NCBI GenBank assembly: GCA_023846275.1
Contig: JAIUJO010000227.1
Coordinates: 402,243 to 466,242 of the forward strand
Length of the DNA: 64,000 nt
Direction: 5' to 3'
Source: Vanilla planifolia
Taxonomy: Eukaryota; Streptophyta; Magnoliopsida; Asparagales; Orchidaceae
Shown: positions 62,571-64,000 of the stretch, in pieces
How positions within the stretch are numbered: the first letter of the stretch is position 1
Layout of the letters: each line of letters begins with the position of its first letter
The notes under the pieces: model-generated
What the model was told of the DNA's origin: nothing
Database searches by the model: none
What the model saw: only the letters and a program-made list of their open reading frames with translations
Made by a program: the position numbers and the translations under genes

Positions 62571-63524
62571 AAGCATAAGTCATCCACCTTTTTATTCTTT
62601 GATCTCACTACACAAAAGTTGTTCGATTGGATCCAATTGCTCTGGTCAATCTTGCTTAATAATAACTCCCTAGCCATTATCGGTCATTACATAGCATTTA
62701 TGGAAGTCTTATTTTAAGTTTTTTGGAGAAGCTTTTTAACCTATTATAGTAGCTTTTCAAATAACTATTCTTTTACTTTTTAATGAATATGATCAAAATG
62801 TTTTTACTTAAACTTAACCATTATTAGTGGAGTGTTTAGTAAAAATAAACAAGATTTTAATATCTCAAAGAAGTGTTGTGGTATTTTGCTAGTGTAAATT
62901 TATCTTAAAAGTGCACAACAAACATAGTACTACTCCAAATTCAAAGCCTAAAACTTCTAAACATCATTTTTTCCATTCTTTTAATAGTTTTGAAGTCATC
63001 ATGTTTTGTTATATTCATTAATAAGTATAAGAAGTTATATATTTTTTATCAGAACTATGTTTATTTACAATAGCTTCATTTTCTATTGGGTTAGGTAACA
63101 TGCCATTTATGAAAGCCTATGTTAAATTGTTTTTATCCAAAAAACTGAGTTGGTGTTGAGCTTTCAAAGTCTTGGGCTATAGTTGAATTGAAAAACATTA
63201 GTAGCTTGGAGGTAAACCAAAAAGAAAAATGTCAAGTGGGTTGAAGGTGAATCGTAAAGAAAAACCTCAAGTCAGTGGTTAATCATAAGAAAAAGCTATA
63301 AGTAGGTTAAAGGTGAACAACATAAACATTTTGATATAATATTTTATTTTTATTATAATTTTCTTAATCAATAAAATTAATAATTAATAAATTTGTATAA
63401 CTAATATAAAATTATGTTTATAAAGAATTATTACGAAATAAATATTATTCAAAGTAACAAAAATTTTTTAAAACCCATAATTATCCCCACTCTTATTGAA
63501 TTCACACACTTACTTTATATCAAT
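62571..63524. other. Insertion of ~0.95 kb within the plus array; no gene recognised
   Basis: Satellite similarity stops after CCTATATAATTTA at about 62570 and resumes at ATGTCACACTTGATCTCC at about 63525. The inserted DNA has no frame above 60 codons with motifs, no clear terminal repeats, and a short minisatellite near its right side. It is followed by an A+T-rich stretch (63320-63520). Confidence 0.55.
63211..63315 (+). repeat. Short minisatellite, about three ~31-35-bp units
   Basis: Units start at about 63211 (GGTAAACCAAAAAGAAAAA), 63246 (GGTGAATCGTAAAGAAAAAC) and 63277 (GGTTAATCATAAGAAAAAGC), with a partial fourth at 63312 (GGTGAACAAC). Each continues with a CAAGT(G/C)(G/A)GTT-like segment. 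Spacing is 35, 31 and 35 bp. Confidence 0.7.
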
Positions 63525-64000
63525 ATGTCACACTTGATCTCCATAGTATCGTGGATTATAGATTTCTTTTACAATTTATCTAATTTTCTCAAAATTTTTG
63601 CTTTGATTTGGGTATATATGACACTAAATCTCCTCTCATATGAAGTTTATAATGTACTAATTTCACTCATTTAAATTGCTTCAATTTATCTTATTTTTAC
63701 TTTAATAAATATTCAGTCAATATTAAAAAATATTTTATGATTAGTTATGCTAATTTAGAATAAAACTTCATAATAATTTCAATTGAGCTCTCCTTAAGTT
63801 GAAAGAAAAGTTGTTTGACAGGTCCCAATGAACTCTATCTTATTAAATATCATTTTTTAAATTTTTAAACCTTTTATTTTCTAATGTTTTGGCATACTTT
63901 AGAAGTCATTTTGATTCATAAATGATTTTATGATTTAGGAGTTTAAAATTTATCTCTTTAATATTTTTAAATCTATCTTTCTCTTATAATTTAATAAATT
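63525..64000 (+). repeat. ~0.4-kb satellite resumes, plus orientation
   Basis: Restarts at ATGTCACACTTGATCTCC, passes GCTTTGATTTGGGTATATATG and TCTCCTCTCATATGAAG, and goes through the next monomer's anchor near 63940 to the window edge. The array therefore continues beyond the window. Confidence 0.8.

Noticed and set aside
1-64000. tRNA, rRNA or snRNA genes
   Set aside because: No stretch showed the expected G+C, A/B boxes or cloverleaf arms on either strand by eye; a tRNAscan/Rfam run would settle it.

Overview
This window looks like plant nuclear heterochromatin from a large, slowly purged genome. I infer this from the very high A+T, the absence of any intact gene, and decayed Ty3/gypsy and Ty1/copia elements, one with a tRNA-iMet-type primer site. 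CpG sites in the repeats have also decayed to both CpA and TpG, as expected with germline CpG methylation. A gymnosperm-like genome would fit, but nothing in the sequence fixes the species.

Most of the window is one highly diverged tandem repeat with a monomer of about 0.4 kb (my hand-built consensus is about 420 bp). It occurs in both orientations: + at 1-3475, - at 3476-14475, - at 17998-21100, + at 21130-23530, - at 23540-27155, + at 43270-46375, - at 47375-53680, and + at 60510-62570 and 63525-64000. Array 23540-27155 has a clear higher-order structure: a three-monomer unit of about 1.25 kb, present almost three times. Elsewhere only the single monomer register is visible.

The arrays are interrupted by other material. 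Segment 14476-17997 holds no recognisable gene. Segment 27156-41420 holds a degraded Ty3/gypsy element on the minus strand (28126-33968, two diverged LTRs, gag-protease-RT start), a roughly 1.21-kb sequence duplicated in tandem (35545-37958), and a degraded Ty1/copia pol on the minus strand (38740-40800). Long purine-rich (GA) blocks lie on the + strand at 41090-41530, 42180-43265, 46375-47370, 53685-54345, 56500-58735 and 59400-60500. Segments 41420-46375 and 58630-62570 are diverged copies of one composite block (spacer, GA-rich DNA, then + satellite), so GA DNA and satellite were duplicated together.

I see no functional gene network. The coding traces are retroelement relics full of stops. 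One 177-codon open frame (55642-56175) is unexplained. Coordinates of repeat and retroelement borders are estimates by eye, usually good to about 10-30 bp.
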